A stretch of DNA of 64,000 bases from Acidibrevibacterium fodinaquatile (GCF_003352165.1 NZ_CP029176.1:1612001-1676000); one strand, 5' to 3'; positions 29,573-39,535 are shown, counted from the first letter of the stretch. The notes: a model not told the origin generated them from the sequence alone. Numbers and translations: made by a program.

Positions 29573-29930
29573 TCAGTGAAATAGACGTTCGCCATGCGCG
29601 GGGTTCGCGGGCGTCGTCCCTGCGGCGTGCGTGCTGATCCACCCGCCGGGCGGGGTGCTTTGGTTGGATGCCGAACCGTAAAGGGACCGGATATTGGCGA
29701 TATCCGCTGCGTCGAAGGTTCTGTTGGTCGATCCCAGATTGGCGAACATCACGGAATTCCCGTCGGCGCGGTCCGCGAGCCCCCCTGCAGCAGAGGCCCC
29801 AGCATAACTCGGGGCGGCATCCATTCCCGTGCTCACTGCGATCTGGGTGAAGGATTGCTGGCCGATGATTCCTGCCATGACATCGAATGCCACGCCGGAT
29901 GCGATGCCAAGCTTGGAGACCGCGCCGAAG
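29573..29930 (-). pseudogene. Remnant of an unidentified secreted-protein gene
   Basis: The open frame encodes a Gly/Ala-rich stretch ending RTFDAADIANIRSLYGS and PPGGWISTHAAG, with no plausible start of its own. Its 5' side runs directly into the duplicated rimP leader. The DIANIRSLYG segment resembles the C-terminal edge of matrixin/serralysin-type catalytic domains (DIaaIraLYG). The zinc motif HExxH is absent, so if related it is a fragment. It may be transcribed but is unlikely to be functional. Confidence 0.4.
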
Positions 29931-29932
29931 CC

Positions 29933-30000
29933 GGCTTCAAGGCCGGTATGATGCGGGCAATCCTCGTCCAAAACACATCCATCCAACACAAAAAGGCGGC
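29933..30000. repeat. Direct repeat copy B (rimP leader and 5' end)
   Basis: The second copy of the segment at 29411-29479. It still encodes a version of the rimP N-terminus ([14 protein letters not shown]) on the minus strand before the frame runs into unrelated sequence. Confidence 0.9.
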
Positions 30001-30026
30001 GCGCGGGGCTTTTGCGCCATGCCGCC
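29990..30026 (-). terminator. Intrinsic terminator in repeat copy B
   Basis: On the minus strand GGCGGC-bulge-GCGC pairs with GCGC-GCCGCC and is followed by five Ts. It differs in loop sequence from the copy A hairpin but keeps the hairpin-plus-U-tract form. Confidence 0.55.
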
Positions 30027-30112
30027 GCCGCGCGCCCTCGCTGTAAGAATCGCTGGTGGATCAGCGCCGCTTGCGGCCCTGCCGGCGCTTCGCTATAGCC
30101 TCTCGCCACGGC

Positions 30113-30189
30113 CGGAGTGTAGCTCAGCCTGGTAGAGCACTGTGTTCGGGACGCAGGGGCCGGAGGTTCGAATCCTCTCACTCCGACCA
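30113..30189 (+). tRNA. tRNA-Pro (anticodon CGG)
   Basis: A 77-nt cloverleaf. Acceptor CGGAGTG pairs with CACTCCG, the D loop contains AGCCTGGTAGA, the anticodon loop is TTCGGGA with anticodon CGG, the T arm is GGAGG-TTCGAAT-CCTCT-like, then discriminator A and an encoded CCA. It lies alone between the lrgB gene and the duplicated rimP leader. Confidence 0.96.
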
Positions 30190-30302
30190 GTTTCGGCACC
30201 CTGACCTTGGCGGCCGGGGCGGTGCCGCTGTTCCTCCCGTCCCGCCGCCCTGATGTCTATCTAATCGCACTGCGTTAGCGCTCAGCGCAAAGCCCTCGTT
30301 CT

Positions 30303-31025
30303 TCAAGCCGGGCCGAGCCAGGCGGCGAGCGGGGGCACGATGATCGCGGTGAGGATACCGTTGAGCCCGATCGCAAGGCCGCCGAAGGCGCCGGCGGTTT
30401 CGGAGTGGAGGAGGATTTGCGCCGTCGCCAGACCGTGGCCGGCGGTGCCGGCGGCAAGCCCCATCGCCCGCCAGTCGCTGACTCCCACGCGGCGCAGCAG
30501 CGGCACCGCAAGGATGCTGGCGATGAGCCCGGTGAGCAGGACGAACACCGCGGCAAGCGAGGGTTGGCCGCCGATCTGTTCGGCGATGCCCATCGCGATC
30601 GGCGTGGTGACGCTTTTCGGGGCGAGTGACAGCACGACGAGGCGCGGCGCGCCGAGGAGGCGCGCGATCAGGATCGCGCTGATTGCCGAGACCAGCGAGC
30701 CCGCGATCAGCGCCGGCAGGATGGCGCCGGCGGCGGCGCGGATGCGGCGGAGATTGGCGTACATCGGCACGGCGAGGGCGACCGTTGCCGGCCCAAGGAG
30801 AAAATGGACATATTGCGCGCCCTGGAAATAAGCGGCGTAGGGAACATGCGTTGCTTCGAGCAGCATCGCGAGCAGCAAAATTGCGACCAGCACCGGATTG
30901 GCGAGGGGGTGAAAGCGCAGCCGCCGGGCAATCGCGACGGCGAGCGTGTAGATCGTGAGTGTCGCCGTGAGGCCGAGCAGCGGCGAGGTCCGCAGATAAA
31001 CCCAGAGATGAAAGAGATGCGGCAT
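30303..31025 (-). CDS. lrgB: LrgB/CidB-family inner-membrane protein
   Basis: A 240-residue protein with about seven membrane segments and the family motifs LSLAPKSVTTPIAMGIAEQIGG and AAGTAGHGLATAQ. The ATG at 31025 begins one base after the lrgA stop, consistent with translational coupling. LrgAB/CidAB-type pairs influence autolysis and, in plants and some bacteria, export glycolate or pyruvate. The substrate here is unknown. Confidence 0.88.
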   Translation of the reverse strand: MPHLFHLWVYLRTSPLLGLTATLTIYTLAVAIARRLRFHPLANPVLVAILLLAMLLEATHVPYAAYFQGAQYVHFLLGPATVALAVPMYANLRRIRAAAGAILPALIAGSLVSAISAILIARLLGAPRLVVLSLAPKSVTTPIAMGIAEQIGGQPSLAAVFVLLTGLIASILAVPLLRRVGVSDWRAMGLAAGTAGHGLATAQILLHSETAGAFGGLAIGLNGILTAIIVPPLAAWLGPA

Positions 31026-31026
31026 C

Positions 31027-31380
31027 TCACGCGTCCGGTCGCGCAAGGCGCTGCATCACCACGCCGGTAACGATCAGCCCGGCCATGGTCGAGCCGAACA
31101 AGGTCAGCACCACCGCGAGCCAGTTGGCGCCGAGCACATCGAGTTCGGTGATCACCCCAACCCCGGCCGGGACGAATAGCAGACCGAGATGCGAAAGCAG
31201 GCCCTCGGCCGCGCGTTTTATCTCCGGCGCTGATTTGCCTGCTCGCCCACGAAGCGCAAGACCCACGAGCAGGAGGAGCATCCCCAACACCGGCCCCGGC
31301 ACCGGCAGGGCGAGTGCCCGCGTGAGAACTTCGCCGATGAATTGGCAGATCAACAAAACCGTCAATCCCTGCACCATCAC
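31027..31380 (-). CDS. lrgA: LrgA/CidA-family holin-like protein
   Basis: A 117-residue protein with four membrane segments and the characteristic GLTVLLICQFIGEVL, PVPGPVLGMLLLL and GLLSHLGLLFVPAGVGVI motifs. It is the partner of LrgB and is encoded immediately upstream of it. No LytTR-type regulator gene is adjacent. Confidence 0.88.
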   Translation of the reverse strand: MMVQGLTVLLICQFIGEVLTRALALPVPGPVLGMLLLLVGLALRGRAGKSAPEIKRAAEGLLSHLGLLFVPAGVGVITELDVLGANWLAVVLTLFGSTMAGLIVTGVVMQRLARPDA

Positions 31381-31434
31381 GCCGCCTCCTCACGACAGCG
31401 CCGCAGGCACTGCCTCATGGATAAACGTTTTTTG

Positions 31435-31456
31435 GTTCTTTTTTTCAAAAAAGAAC
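31435..31456. terminator. Hairpin, GGTTC subfamily, downstream of argG
   Basis: GTTCTTTTTTTCAAAAAAGAAC, flanked by T tracts on both strands, lies between the argG stop and lrgA start. A partial GC motif (CGCAGGCACTGCC) precedes it, as in the composite copies at 32816-32880 and 49309-49373. Confidence 0.7.
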
Positions 31457-31518
31457 TTTTTTCTCACCCTCGTCTATACCCCGGCGCGCCCACCACTCAG
31501 CGATCGCGCATGTCGCGC

Positions 31519-32748
31519 TTACAACGCCCCGCCGCGCCGTCCCGCCGCCGCGCCGAGGCGGAGGCGCAACGCATTGAGCTTGATGAAGCCCTGCGCATCG
31601 GCCTGATTATAGGCGCCCTGGTCGTCCTCGAATGTCACCATACGCATCGAATAGAGGCTGTTTTCGCTCTCGCGGCCAATCACCGTCGCGTTGCCCTTGT
31701 AAAGCTTGAGCCGCACCCGCCCGCTCACCGATTTCTGGCTCTCATCGATCAGCGCCTGCAGCATTCGCCGCTCCGGGCTGAACCAAAAACCGTTATAAAT
31801 CAGCTCGGCATAGCGCGGCATCAAACTGTCCTTGAGATGCGCCGCCTCGCGATCAAGGGTGATGCTCTCGATGCCGCGATGGGCGGCGAGCAGGATGGTG
31901 CCGCCGGGGGTTTCATAAACGCCGCGCGATTTCATGCCGACGAAGCGGTTCTCGACGAGATCGAGCCGGCCGATGCCGTTCGCCCGCCCAAGCTCATTGA
32001 GCCGGGTGAGAAGCGACGCCGGCGACAGCGCCTCGCCATCGATCGCGACCGGGTCGCCGGCGACGAAATCAATGGTGATGATGGTCGCGCGGTCAGGTGC
32101 GTCTTCGGGGCGGATGGTCCGCTGATAGACGATCTCGTCCGGCTCGATCGCCGGGTCTTCGAGGATTTTCCCCTCGGACGAGGAGTGCAGGAGATTGGCA
32201 TCGACCGAGAACGGCGCTTCGCCGCGCTTGTCCTTGGCAATCGGGATCTGATGCGCTTCTGCGAACTCGAGCAGCTTCGCGCGCGAGGTGAGCGACCATT
32301 CCCGCCACGGCGCGATCACCGTGACATCGGGTTTGAGGGCGTAATAGGCGAGTTCGAAGCGCACTTGGTCGTTGCCCTTGCCGGTCGCGCCGTGGGCGAC
32401 GGCGTCCGCCCCCACCGCTTCGGCGATCTCGATCTGGCGCGCTGCAATCAGCGGGCGGGCGATCGAGGTGCCGAGGAGATACTGCCCCTCATAGAGCGCG
32501 TTCGCCCGGAACATCGGAAAAACGTAGTCACGGACGAAGGTTTCGCGGAGATCCTCGACGAAAATCTCTTTTACGCCGAACATCTCGGCCTTGCGGCGCG
32601 CCGGCGCCAATTCCTCACCCTGGCCGAGATCAGCGGTGAACGTCACGACCTCACAGCCATAGGTCTCCTGCAGCCAGCGCAGAATGACGCTGGTATCGAG
32701 CCCGCCGGAATAAGCCAGCACCACTTTTTTCACGCTTTTCGCCGCCAT
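31519..32748 (-). CDS. argG: Argininosuccinate synthase
   Basis: A 409-residue enzyme joining citrulline and aspartate with ATP in arginine synthesis. The P-loop [15 protein letters not shown] is at the N-terminus; [13 protein letters not shown] and the citrulline/aspartate-binding segments follow. GGAGG lies 7 nt before the ATG at 32748; longer in-frame extensions run into a hairpin repeat and are not coding. The C-terminus is Gly/Arg-rich. Confidence 0.96.
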   Translation of the reverse strand: MAAKSVKKVVLAYSGGLDTSVILRWLQETYGCEVVTFTADLGQGEELAPARRKAEMFGVKEIFVEDLRETFVRDYVFPMFRANALYEGQYLLGTSIARPLIAARQIEIAEAVGADAVAHGATGKGNDQVRFELAYYALKPDVTVIAPWREWSLTSRAKLLEFAEAHQIPIAKDKRGEAPFSVDANLLHSSSEGKILEDPAIEPDEIVYQRTIRPEDAPDRATIITIDFVAGDPVAIDGEALSPASLLTRLNELGRANGIGRLDLVENRFVGMKSRGVYETPGGTILLAAHRGIESITLDREAAHLKDSLMPRYAELIYNGFWFSPERRMLQALIDESQKSVSGRVRLKLYKGNATVIGRESENSLYSMRMVTFEDDQGAYNQADAQGFIKLNALRLRLGAAAGRRGGAL

Positions 32749-32815
32749 CTTCGCCTCCATGCGATCGCACCGCCGCCTCATAGCGGCAATGCGGCGTGCC
32801 GAGAACAAGGAGGAA

Positions 32816-32880
32816 GGTTCTTTTTTGAAAAAAAGAACCAAAAAACTTTTCCCCGTTGGGCAGTGCCGCAGGCACTGCCC
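32816..32880. repeat. Composite hairpin repeat (A/T hairpin plus GC palindrome)
   Basis: An A/T-rich hairpin with GGTTC/GAACC arms (32816-32839) is followed by an AAAAAACTTTTCCCC spacer and the palindrome GGGCAGTGCC-GCA-GGCACTGCCC (32858-32880). The same composite, in the opposite orientation, lies at 49309-49373. It sits in the argG leader, just upstream of the argG start. Confidence 0.8.
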
Positions 32881-32928
32881 GCGCCGAGGCATTGGCCGCT
32901 CCGAGAAACCGGAGAAAAAGTCTTTTTG

Positions 32929-32953
32929 CTTCTTTTTCTTCAGAAAAAGAAGA
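32929..32953. terminator. T/A-rich hairpin, GCTTC subfamily
   Basis: CTTCTTTTTCT and its complement around a short loop, 16 bases from the stop codon of the next minus-strand gene at 32969. Probably ends the ppk-ppx-panE-like transcript. Confidence 0.7.
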
Positions 32954-32968
32954 GTCTTGCTCTGCGTT

Positions 32969-33961
32969 TTACTCTAAAGCGCGCCGATAAAGCCCGGCAG
33001 CCTCGGCGCGGAGCCGCACCAGCGTCGCCAGCAAATCAAGAACTGGGGTTTCGACGCCGGCGAGGCGCGCGAGATCGAGCGGCGCCATCAGCAGCGCGTC
33101 GATCTCCATCGCTCGGCCAAGCTCGAGGTCTTGAAGGATGCTCGGCTTGTGGCTCATGCCGAGATATTGGCGGACCTGCGCCTCGGCATCGATCTCAACG
33201 GTGCAGCCAAGCGCCGCGGCGATCGCCTGGCCTTCGGCGAGGATCGCGCGCCCGGTCGCGGCGATCACTGGATCGGTGTAGAGATCACGGGGCGCAAGGC
33301 CGGTGAGCACGCTGAACGGGCCGGACGTGAGGTTGAGGAGAAGCTTCGACCAGATCGCATCCCGGATCCGCGCCGTCACCTCGACCGCGAGGCCAGGCGA
33401 GGCGAGGAGAGCGGCAAGCGCTTCGATGCGCGGCGTGATCGCGCCGTCGGGCTCGCCGAGAATGAGGCGGCTCTGTCGGTTCTCGACGGCAACGAGGCCA
33501 GGGCGAAGCACGGTGCAGGCGGAATAGATCACGCCGCCGATCGCGCGCTCAGGCGCGATCGCGCGCGCGATCACGCCGCCGGGATCGACGCCGGAGAGCG
33601 CCGAGCCGGCGCGTTCACCATCGATCCCGCGCAGAAAATACCACCACGGAATGCCGTTCATGGCGAAGACCACGGCGGTCTGCGGCCCGAGCAGTGGCGC
33701 GATCGCTTGGGCGGCGTCGGGGAGCGAAGGCGCCTTGACCGCCATCACCACGACATCCTGCGGCCCGAGGGCGGCGGGATCGCTCTCGGCGCGCACCCGT
33801 ACCGTGAAGGTGCCGTCTTTCGCGTCCAGGGTCAGGCCGCTTTCGCGGATCGCAGCCAGGGTCGCGCCGCGTGCGACGACGCTGGTTTCCGCCCCGGCGC
33901 GTGCCAGCCGCACCGCGAGATGGCCGCCGATCGCGCCAGCTCCGAACACGCAGATTTTCAT
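32969..33961 (-). CDS. 2-Dehydropantoate 2-reductase (ketopantoate reductase) family protein
   Basis: The 330-residue product begins [20 protein letters not shown], an NADP-binding Rossmann motif. The ApbA C-domain carries [20 protein letters not shown] and the conserved [19 protein letters not shown] stretch (KxSMxxDxxxGRxxEID pattern, with Ile in place of Met). Such enzymes make pantoate for CoA, but the family has many paralogues of other function, so panE is not certain. GGAGAGGTG precedes the ATG, which overlaps the ppx stop as ATGA. A long in-frame extension upstream is antisense-like noise over ppx. Confidence 0.85.
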   Translation of the reverse strand: MKICVFGAGAIGGHLAVRLARAGAETSVVARGATLAAIRESGLTLDAKDGTFTVRVRAESDPAALGPQDVVVMAVKAPSLPDAAQAIAPLLGPQTAVVFAMNGIPWWYFLRGIDGERAGSALSGVDPGGVIARAIAPERAIGGVIYSACTVLRPGLVAVENRQSRLILGEPDGAITPRIEALAALLASPGLAVEVTARIRDAIWSKLLLNLTSGPFSVLTGLAPRDLYTDPVIAATGRAILAEGQAIAAALGCTVEIDAEAQVRQYLGMSHKPSILQDLELGRAMEIDALLMAPLDLARLAGVETPVLDLLATLVRLRAEAAGLYRRALE

Positions 33962-35463
33962 GTCACCTCTCCATCCCGGTTTTCCACCGCCGCGACCAAA
34001 GTGTGCGCTTCGGCGAGACGTTCGAGCCGGCGCAGCACGCTCTCGCCGGCAAACGTGCCGCTTGCCCGCGCGAGACGCAGCACCAGCCGCCTGCCCGCGA
34101 CGCTGAGCGCGGTCGCGGCCAGCAAATCGGGCGTGCCGGCCGAAAGCGTGTAAGCGAGACGGAGTGCCAAGCCCAGCCGCTCCGCCCGCGCCGCCGCCGC
34201 TGGGCTGAGCAATTGCCGCGCCGGCAGCAGAAAGGGCGCGGCGCTGTCGGCCTCGTAGCGGATGGCGATGACGAGCGCGAGATAGGCGCGGGCGTGATGG
34301 TCGATGCTGACGCCGGGTTGGCGGAGAATGCGCAGAAACGCCTGCTCCGGCCGGTATTCCGGATGGTCGTGGCTGCCGATGTCGGAAACCCAGCAGGCGG
34401 CGGCGCGGAGCAGCCGCTCGGGCGCGGTATCGTCGGCGAAAAGCGGCTCGGTCCAGGTGAATAACGCCGGCGGCAGGCCGGGATCGCGCCCGAAGCGGCG
34501 GCCTTGTTCGCGCGCCGCGGCGAGCAGCGGCTCTTCGGCGCGGATCTCTGGTGGCATCTGTGAGAGATACCAGCCCTCGCGCAGGCCATTGGCGCTGAAC
34601 ACGACGCGCGCCGCGCCGGTTGCGCGGAGCAAACGGCGAAGCACCACGGCGGCGAACGGCAGATCGTCGATCCGCCGGCGCGGAACCCCCGGCAGACGCT
34701 CCAAAACGCGCCGGCTCGCGCCACCGATCAGGGCGGCGAGATCGCGCGCCTCCTCGCGTCCGATCGCGTAATGATGGACGATGTTGAGCGGATAGCCGGT
34801 CTGCGCGATGTGGATGCGTGCCAGCGCCCGCCACGCGCCGCCGACGAGATAGAGATCGCGCCCGCCGGCCTCGGCGAGATCGGGGACGGTGGCGATATCG
34901 GTCTCGACGATGGCGCGCGCCCGCGCCGGCTCGCCGCCCGCGCGCTCGGCGAGCCGGATCACCCCGAGTTTCAGCGTCGTGGCCGGCCCCACCGCGCCCG
35001 CCCGCAGCGACACCAGTTCGAGCGAGCCGCCGCCGATATCGGCAAGCAAGCCATCCGCATTGGGAATCCCGCAAAGCACCCCGGCGGCGGACAATGCCGC
35101 TTCCTCGGCGCCGGAAAGCACGCGGATCGGCACCTCGGGCAAGCGGGCGCGGATGTCTTCGACGAACGCGCCCCCGTTGGTCGCATCCCGCACCGCGGCG
35201 GTCGCGAGAATTTCGAACGGCGCGGCGCCCATGGCGCGGGCAATCGCGTGATAGCGGCGCAGCACGAGCAGCGCCTGCGCCATGCCTTCCTCGTGCAAGG
35301 CTCCGCTCGCCTGCAGCCCGCGGCCGAGCCGGAGCACCGCTTTTTCGTTGAATATGGCGAGTGGGTTGCGCGCCCGGCCTTCGAACACCACGAGGCGGAC
35401 GGAATTCGAGCCGAGATCGACCACCGCAAGGCGCGGCACATCGGCGGGAGGGGAAAACGGCAT
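33958..35463 (-). CDS. ppx: Ppx/GppA exopolyphosphatase
   Basis: A 501-residue member of the actin-like Ppx/GppA family. It carries LAVVDLGSNSVRLVVFEG, TAAVRDATNGGAF, the catalytic-Glu region VLSGAEEAAL and LADIGGGSLELV. A C-terminal HD-like helical region follows. It removes terminal phosphate from polyphosphate (or pppGpp). It starts 10 nt after the ppk stop, forming a ppk-ppx operon. Confidence 0.9.
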   Translation of the reverse strand: MPFSPPADVPRLAVVDLGSNSVRLVVFEGRARNPLAIFNEKAVLRLGRGLQASGALHEEGMAQALLVLRRYHAIARAMGAAPFEILATAAVRDATNGGAFVEDIRARLPEVPIRVLSGAEEAALSAAGVLCGIPNADGLLADIGGGSLELVSLRAGAVGPATTLKLGVIRLAERAGGEPARARAIVETDIATVPDLAEAGGRDLYLVGGAWRALARIHIAQTGYPLNIVHHYAIGREEARDLAALIGGASRRVLERLPGVPRRRIDDLPFAAVVLRRLLRATGAARVVFSANGLREGWYLSQMPPEIRAEEPLLAAAREQGRRFGRDPGLPPALFTWTEPLFADDTAPERLLRAAACWVSDIGSHDHPEYRPEQAFLRILRQPGVSIDHHARAYLALVIAIRYEADSAAPFLLPARQLLSPAAAARAERLGLALRLAYTLSAGTPDLLAATALSVAGRRLVLRLARASGTFAGESVLRRLERLAEAHTLVAAVENRDGEVT

Positions 35464-35473
35464 GCCGCCCGCC

Positions 35474-37687
35474 TCAATCCTCGGTCAGGCGTGGGGCGCG
35501 GCGGAGCGGCGTCATCGCGGCGCCGTGGAGTGCTGAGCCGCGTCCCGAAAGCGAGGGGTTGGTGGTGAAATAGTCATGCGCCGAGACGGGTTTTCGCCCC
35601 GGCGCCACCCGCCGCCAAGCGCCATCGGCGGCGAGTTCCCACGATTGCACCGAATCCTTGAGATTGATCACCATGATCTGGTCGAGCACCTGGGCATGGA
35701 CAGTCGGGTTATGGATCGGCACCAAGGTTTCGACGCGCCAATCCATGTTGCGCTCCATCCAATCGGCGCTGCTGATATAGACCCGCGCCGCCGGGCTCGG
35801 CAGTTTGTGGCCGTTGCCAAAGACGCAGATGCGGCTGTGTTCGAGAAACCGCCCGACGATCGATTTCACCCGGATATTGTCCGAAAGTCCCGCAACACCC
35901 GGGCGCAGGCAGCAGATGCCGCGCACCACCGCCATCACCTTGACCCCGCCCTGCGACGCCGCATAGAGCGCATCGATCAGACGCTGATCGACGAGGGCGT
36001 TCATCTTGAGCCAGATCGCCGCCGGCCGGCCGGCGCGCGCGAAGCTAATCTCGCGTTCGATCAGCTCGAGCAGAACCGGGCGCAGCGTCAACGGGCTGAA
36101 AGCCAGCGCCTCCATCCGCGCCGGACGGGCATAGCCGGTGAGATAGTTGAAGAGGCGGGCGGCGTCGCGGGTCAGCGGCGGGTCACAGGTGAAGAAGGAG
36201 AGATCGGTGTAAATGCGCGCCGTGATCGGGTGGTAATTGCCGGTGCCGAAATGGGCATAGGAACGCATCACATTGCCCTCACGGCGCACGACGAGCGACA
36301 GCTTGGCATGGGTTTTCAGCTCGACGAAACCATACACCACCTGCACGCCGGCCGCTTCCAGGGTGCGCGCCAAGCGGATATTGGCCTCCTCGTCGAAGCG
36401 GGCGCGGAGTTCGACCAGCGCCGTGACCGATTTCCCCGCCTCCGCCGCCTCGATCAGCGCCTTGACGATCGGGCTGTCGCGCGAGGTGCGATAGAGTGTC
36501 TGCTTGATCGCAACGACATGCGGATCGAGCGCCGCCTGGCGGAGAAACTGCACGACGACATCGAAGCTCTCGAACGGGTGATGGACGATGATGTCTTTCG
36601 CGCGGATGGCGGCGAAGCAATCGCCGCCGAAATCGCGGATGCGCTCGGGAAAGCGTGGCGCGACCGGCGGGAACAGAAGATCGGGGCGGTCCTCGGCGAT
36701 GAGCTGGCGAAGATCGGCAAGCCCGAGCAGCCCGTCTTGCACCACCACCTCCTCGGCCGGCACATCGAGTTCGTCGCTGACCAGGGCGCGGAGATCGTCG
36801 GGCATCCCGGCATTGACCGCGAGATGGATCGCAATCCCGCGCCGGCGACGCTTCAGCGCCGTCTCGTAGGAGCGCACCAGATCCTCGGCCTCTTCCTCGA
36901 ACTCGACGTCGGTGTCGCGAATGACGCGAAAAAACCCGAGTCCCTCGACGCGATAGCCGGGGAATAGCCGGTCCATGAACAAAACCGTGATATCATCGAG
37001 CATCACGAAGCGGATCGCCTCGCCTGGCGCTGCCTGGGGCAGGCGGATGAAGCGCTCGATCTGCGCCGGCAGCGGGATGAGCGCGCGCATGCCATGCCCA
37101 TCGGCCTCGCGCACGAGGCGAAGCGCCATCACCAGGCCCATATTGGGGATGAACGGAAACGGATGCGCGGGGTCGATCGCGAGCGGCGAGAGCACCGGGA
37201 AAATCCGTTCCATGAACCAGGTATCGAGCCAGCGCCGGTCCTCGACACTGAGCGCGCCCACGAGAGAGGCGGGATCGCTGAGGAGATCGAGCCCGACGCG
37301 GCTAAGGGCTGCGCGAAGATCGTGCCAGACACGCAATTGCTCGGCCATCACGCGCCCGGCAAGCGCCCTGATCTCGGCCAATTGCTGCGCCGGGGTGCGG
37401 CCATCGGGGGACGGGGTGACGATCCCGGCGCGGGCCTGGCCGATCAGCCCGGCGACGCGGACAGAATAGAATTCATCGAGATTGGAGGCGCTGATCGAGA
37501 GAAACCGCACCCGTTCGAGCAGCGGGTGGTTGGGATTTTCCGCCTCTTCGACGACGCGAAGGTTGAAGTCGAGCCAGGAGAGTTCGCGGTTCAAGAACCG
37601 CTCCGGCCCAAGCGAGACCACTGGCGGCGTGGCCTCGACCGTCTCTCTCTCGGCGGCAAGCGTGTCGGCGGGGCTGGTGTCCGGCAT
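35474..37687 (-). CDS. ppk: Polyphosphate kinase 1
   Basis: A 737-residue enzyme that builds polyphosphate reversibly from ATP. It begins its conserved N-domain with [19 protein letters not shown] and [19 protein letters not shown]. It carries the phospho-histidine motif [13 protein letters not shown] in the first catalytic domain and the second PLD-like HxK region ([16 protein letters not shown] context). Upstream hdaA and downstream ppx are in the conserved alphaproteobacterial order. Confidence 0.95.
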   Translation of the reverse strand: MPDTSPADTLAAERETVEATPPVVSLGPERFLNRELSWLDFNLRVVEEAENPNHPLLERVRFLSISASNLDEFYSVRVAGLIGQARAGIVTPSPDGRTPAQQLAEIRALAGRVMAEQLRVWHDLRAALSRVGLDLLSDPASLVGALSVEDRRWLDTWFMERIFPVLSPLAIDPAHPFPFIPNMGLVMALRLVREADGHGMRALIPLPAQIERFIRLPQAAPGEAIRFVMLDDITVLFMDRLFPGYRVEGLGFFRVIRDTDVEFEEEAEDLVRSYETALKRRRRGIAIHLAVNAGMPDDLRALVSDELDVPAEEVVVQDGLLGLADLRQLIAEDRPDLLFPPVAPRFPERIRDFGGDCFAAIRAKDIIVHHPFESFDVVVQFLRQAALDPHVVAIKQTLYRTSRDSPIVKALIEAAEAGKSVTALVELRARFDEEANIRLARTLEAAGVQVVYGFVELKTHAKLSLVVRREGNVMRSYAHFGTGNYHPITARIYTDLSFFTCDPPLTRDAARLFNYLTGYARPARMEALAFSPLTLRPVLLELIEREISFARAGRPAAIWLKMNALVDQRLIDALYAASQGGVKVMAVVRGICCLRPGVAGLSDNIRVKSIVGRFLEHSRICVFGNGHKLPSPAARVYISSADWMERNMDWRVETLVPIHNPTVHAQVLDQIMVINLKDSVQSWELAADGAWRRVAPGRKPVSAHDYFTTNPSLSGRGSALHGAAMTPLRRAPRLTED

Positions 37688-37745
37688 CGTTGGGCATGCT
37701 AGAGCACAAACGCCGGCGGGGAAAGCGGCGCCGGCGCCGCCCGCG

Positions 37746-38411
37746 CTAATCCTCCGCGATCTCGGCCGCGACCTCGGCGGCGAGGGCGCGGGTGATGCGC
37801 CCGCCGAGCGCCAGCGCCCGCCGGTCGAGCCGCGCCGCCGCCTCGCGCAGCGCCGCTGGGGTGCGCGGCAGGCGGGCCAGCAGAAAATCCTGCACCGCCG
37901 CGCTCACCCGCAATTGCCGCTCGGCGAACAGGCGGGCGAGCAGGGCGGCGAGCAGATCATCCTCGGCGGCGCCGATCATGACGGTGGTGACCGCGCGCAG
38001 CCGGCTCGCGAGATCGGGAAGCGCCACCCGCCAGCGCGCCGGCGGCGTGCGCCCGGCGAGCAGCAGGCGGACGCCGCTTTCGCGGGCATGATTGAGGAGA
38101 TGGAGGAGGGCGGCTTCATCGGCGCAGGAATCGGCATCGTCGAGGGCGAGGCGCGGCCCTGAAAACACCGGCAGGTCGCGGAGAAACGGCCCCGCCGCGA
38201 CCTCGCCCGGGCCAGCCCAGAGTGTCAGAAGATGGGTCTTGCCGCAGCCCGCCGCCCCGACGAGGGCAAGCCGCCCGTCCGGCCAGCTCTCGGCGCGCGC
38301 GAGCCAGGCGCGAGCCTCGGCGTTGGAGGCGGCGGCGATGAAATCGTCGGCGCGATAATCGGGTGTGCGCGCGAACGGCAAAGCGAGCTGGCGCATATGG
38401 GTTGCCGTCAT
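37746..38411 (-). CDS. hdaA: HdaA-like DnaA-related replication regulator
   Basis: A 221-residue AAA+ protein. The N-terminal QLALPF at 8-13 is a sliding-clamp-binding motif, and Walker A GAAGCGKT is at 52-59 followed by LALDDADS (Walker B). There is no DNA-binding helix-turn-helix of full DnaA. HdaA, with the beta clamp, stimulates hydrolysis of DnaA-ATP to prevent re-initiation. Its ATG overlaps the stop of the upstream permease gene. Confidence 0.85.
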   Translation of the reverse strand: MTATHMRQLALPFARTPDYRADDFIAAASNAEARAWLARAESWPDGRLALVGAAGCGKTHLLTLWAGPGEVAAGPFLRDLPVFSGPRLALDDADSCADEAALLHLLNHARESGVRLLLAGRTPPARWRVALPDLASRLRAVTTVMIGAAEDDLLAALLARLFAERQLRVSAAVQDFLLARLPRTPAALREAAARLDRRALALGGRITRALAAEVAAEIAED

Positions 38412-39535
38412 CAGGCGGCGGCGGGCGGCGGTGGATCACGATAGAGCGGGCTTGCGAGGTAGCGCCGGAGCCAAAACCGCGCGAGCACGCCGATCGTCGC
38501 CGTCACCGGCACCGCGAGCAGGATGCCAACGAAGCCGAACGCGGCACCGCCGGCAAAGAGGGCGAAAATCACCCAGACCGCCGGCAATTCCACCCGATCG
38601 CCGAGAAACCGCGGATAGATCACGTAGCCCTCCAGGGTCTGGCCGAGCAGAAACACCGCCGCGACCTTGGCGACGCCAAACCAGGTCGGGAATTGCGCGA
38701 GCGCGAGCCCGAGCGCCGTCAGCAGCCCGACGATCGAACCGACATAGGGAATGAACGACAGGATCCCCGAGGCGAGCCCGACGATCAGCCCGAGATCGAG
38801 CCCGGCGACGGTCAGCGTCACCGCATAATAAAGCGCGAGCACGGCGCAGCAGAGCGCCTGGCCGCGCACCCAGGCCGAGAGGATGCGGTTGACCTCGCGC
38901 GCCTGGGCGCGGATCAGCGCCTCATAGCGGCGCGGCAGCCAGTCATCGAGCTTGGCGATCACGCGCGGCCAGTCGCGCAGCAGGTAAAAGGAGACCACCG
39001 GCGTTACGATCAGCAGCGACAGCGCGTTGAAAATCGCAAAGCCACCGCCGACCAGGCGGGAGGCAGCGGATGCGAGGAAGGAGAGCATGTTGCCGGCTTG
39101 GCTGCCGACCAGCTCACGAAGCCGGGCATCGACGAAATCGGCGCCGAGGCGGGCTTGCAATTTGGCCATCACCTGCATCGCCGACTCGCGCGCCATCCCG
39201 GCATAGGCCGGAAGCCGGGTGATCAGGAGGCCAAGCTGCGCCAAAATCAGCGGATAAAGCAGCAGTAGGAACAGGAAAATGGCGGCGAGCAGCAGCAGCA
39301 CGAGAAGAAGCGCCGCCAAGCCGCGCGGCATGCCGGCACGCACCAGCCTTGATGCCAGCGGGTCGAGAAAATAGGCGACCCCTGCGGCGGCGACGAAGGG
39401 CAGCAGGATGGTCGCGAAAAGCTGCAAGGCGAGCCATGCGACGATGACGATGGCGGCGAGCAGAATGAGCCGCTGGCGGCGTATCGCCGGCGAGTTGGTG
39501 GCGGCGGGCGGGAGCAATGCGGGTTGGTCTGCCAT
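38411..39535 (-). CDS. AI-2E/PerM-family transporter
   Basis: A 374-residue membrane protein with about eight hydrophobic segments and the family pattern FLDPLASRLVRAG, then ISFIPYVGSIVG-like GILSFIPYVGSIVGLLTALG and GYVIYPRFLGDRVELPAVWV. Members include AI-2 exporters and Na+/H+ antiporters; this one sits in the conserved perM-hdaA pair, whose transport substrate is unknown. It is divergent from purM. Confidence 0.86.
   Translation of the reverse strand: MADQPALLPPAATNSPAIRRQRLILLAAIVIVAWLALQLFATILLPFVAAAGVAYFLDPLASRLVRAGMPRGLAALLLVLLLLAAIFLFLLLLYPLILAQLGLLITRLPAYAGMARESAMQVMAKLQARLGADFVDARLRELVGSQAGNMLSFLASAASRLVGGGFAIFNALSLLIVTPVVSFYLLRDWPRVIAKLDDWLPRRYEALIRAQAREVNRILSAWVRGQALCCAVLALYYAVTLTVAGLDLGLIVGLASGILSFIPYVGSIVGLLTALGLALAQFPTWFGVAKVAAVFLLGQTLEGYVIYPRFLGDRVELPAVWVIFALFAGGAAFGFVGILLAVPVTATIGVLARFWLRRYLASPLYRDPPPPAAA

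Noticed and set aside
29573-30199. A 208-codon minus-strand frame that could be read as one protein
   Set aside because: It begins inside the antisense of tRNA-Pro (encoding the typical false peptide VGVRGFEPPAPASRTQC), crosses a terminator and the duplicated rimP leader, and has no family match. Only the inner remnant is kept.
32749-32892. N-terminal extension of argG containing [11 protein letters not shown]
   Set aside because: This peptide is a translation of the dispersed hairpin repeat and appears in several unrelated frames; a Shine-Dalgarno and homology place the start at 32748.
33962-35074. A long N-terminal extension of the ketopantoate-reductase-like gene
   Set aside because: It overlaps ppx out of frame and lacks homology; the Rossmann motif begins at the ATG at 33961.
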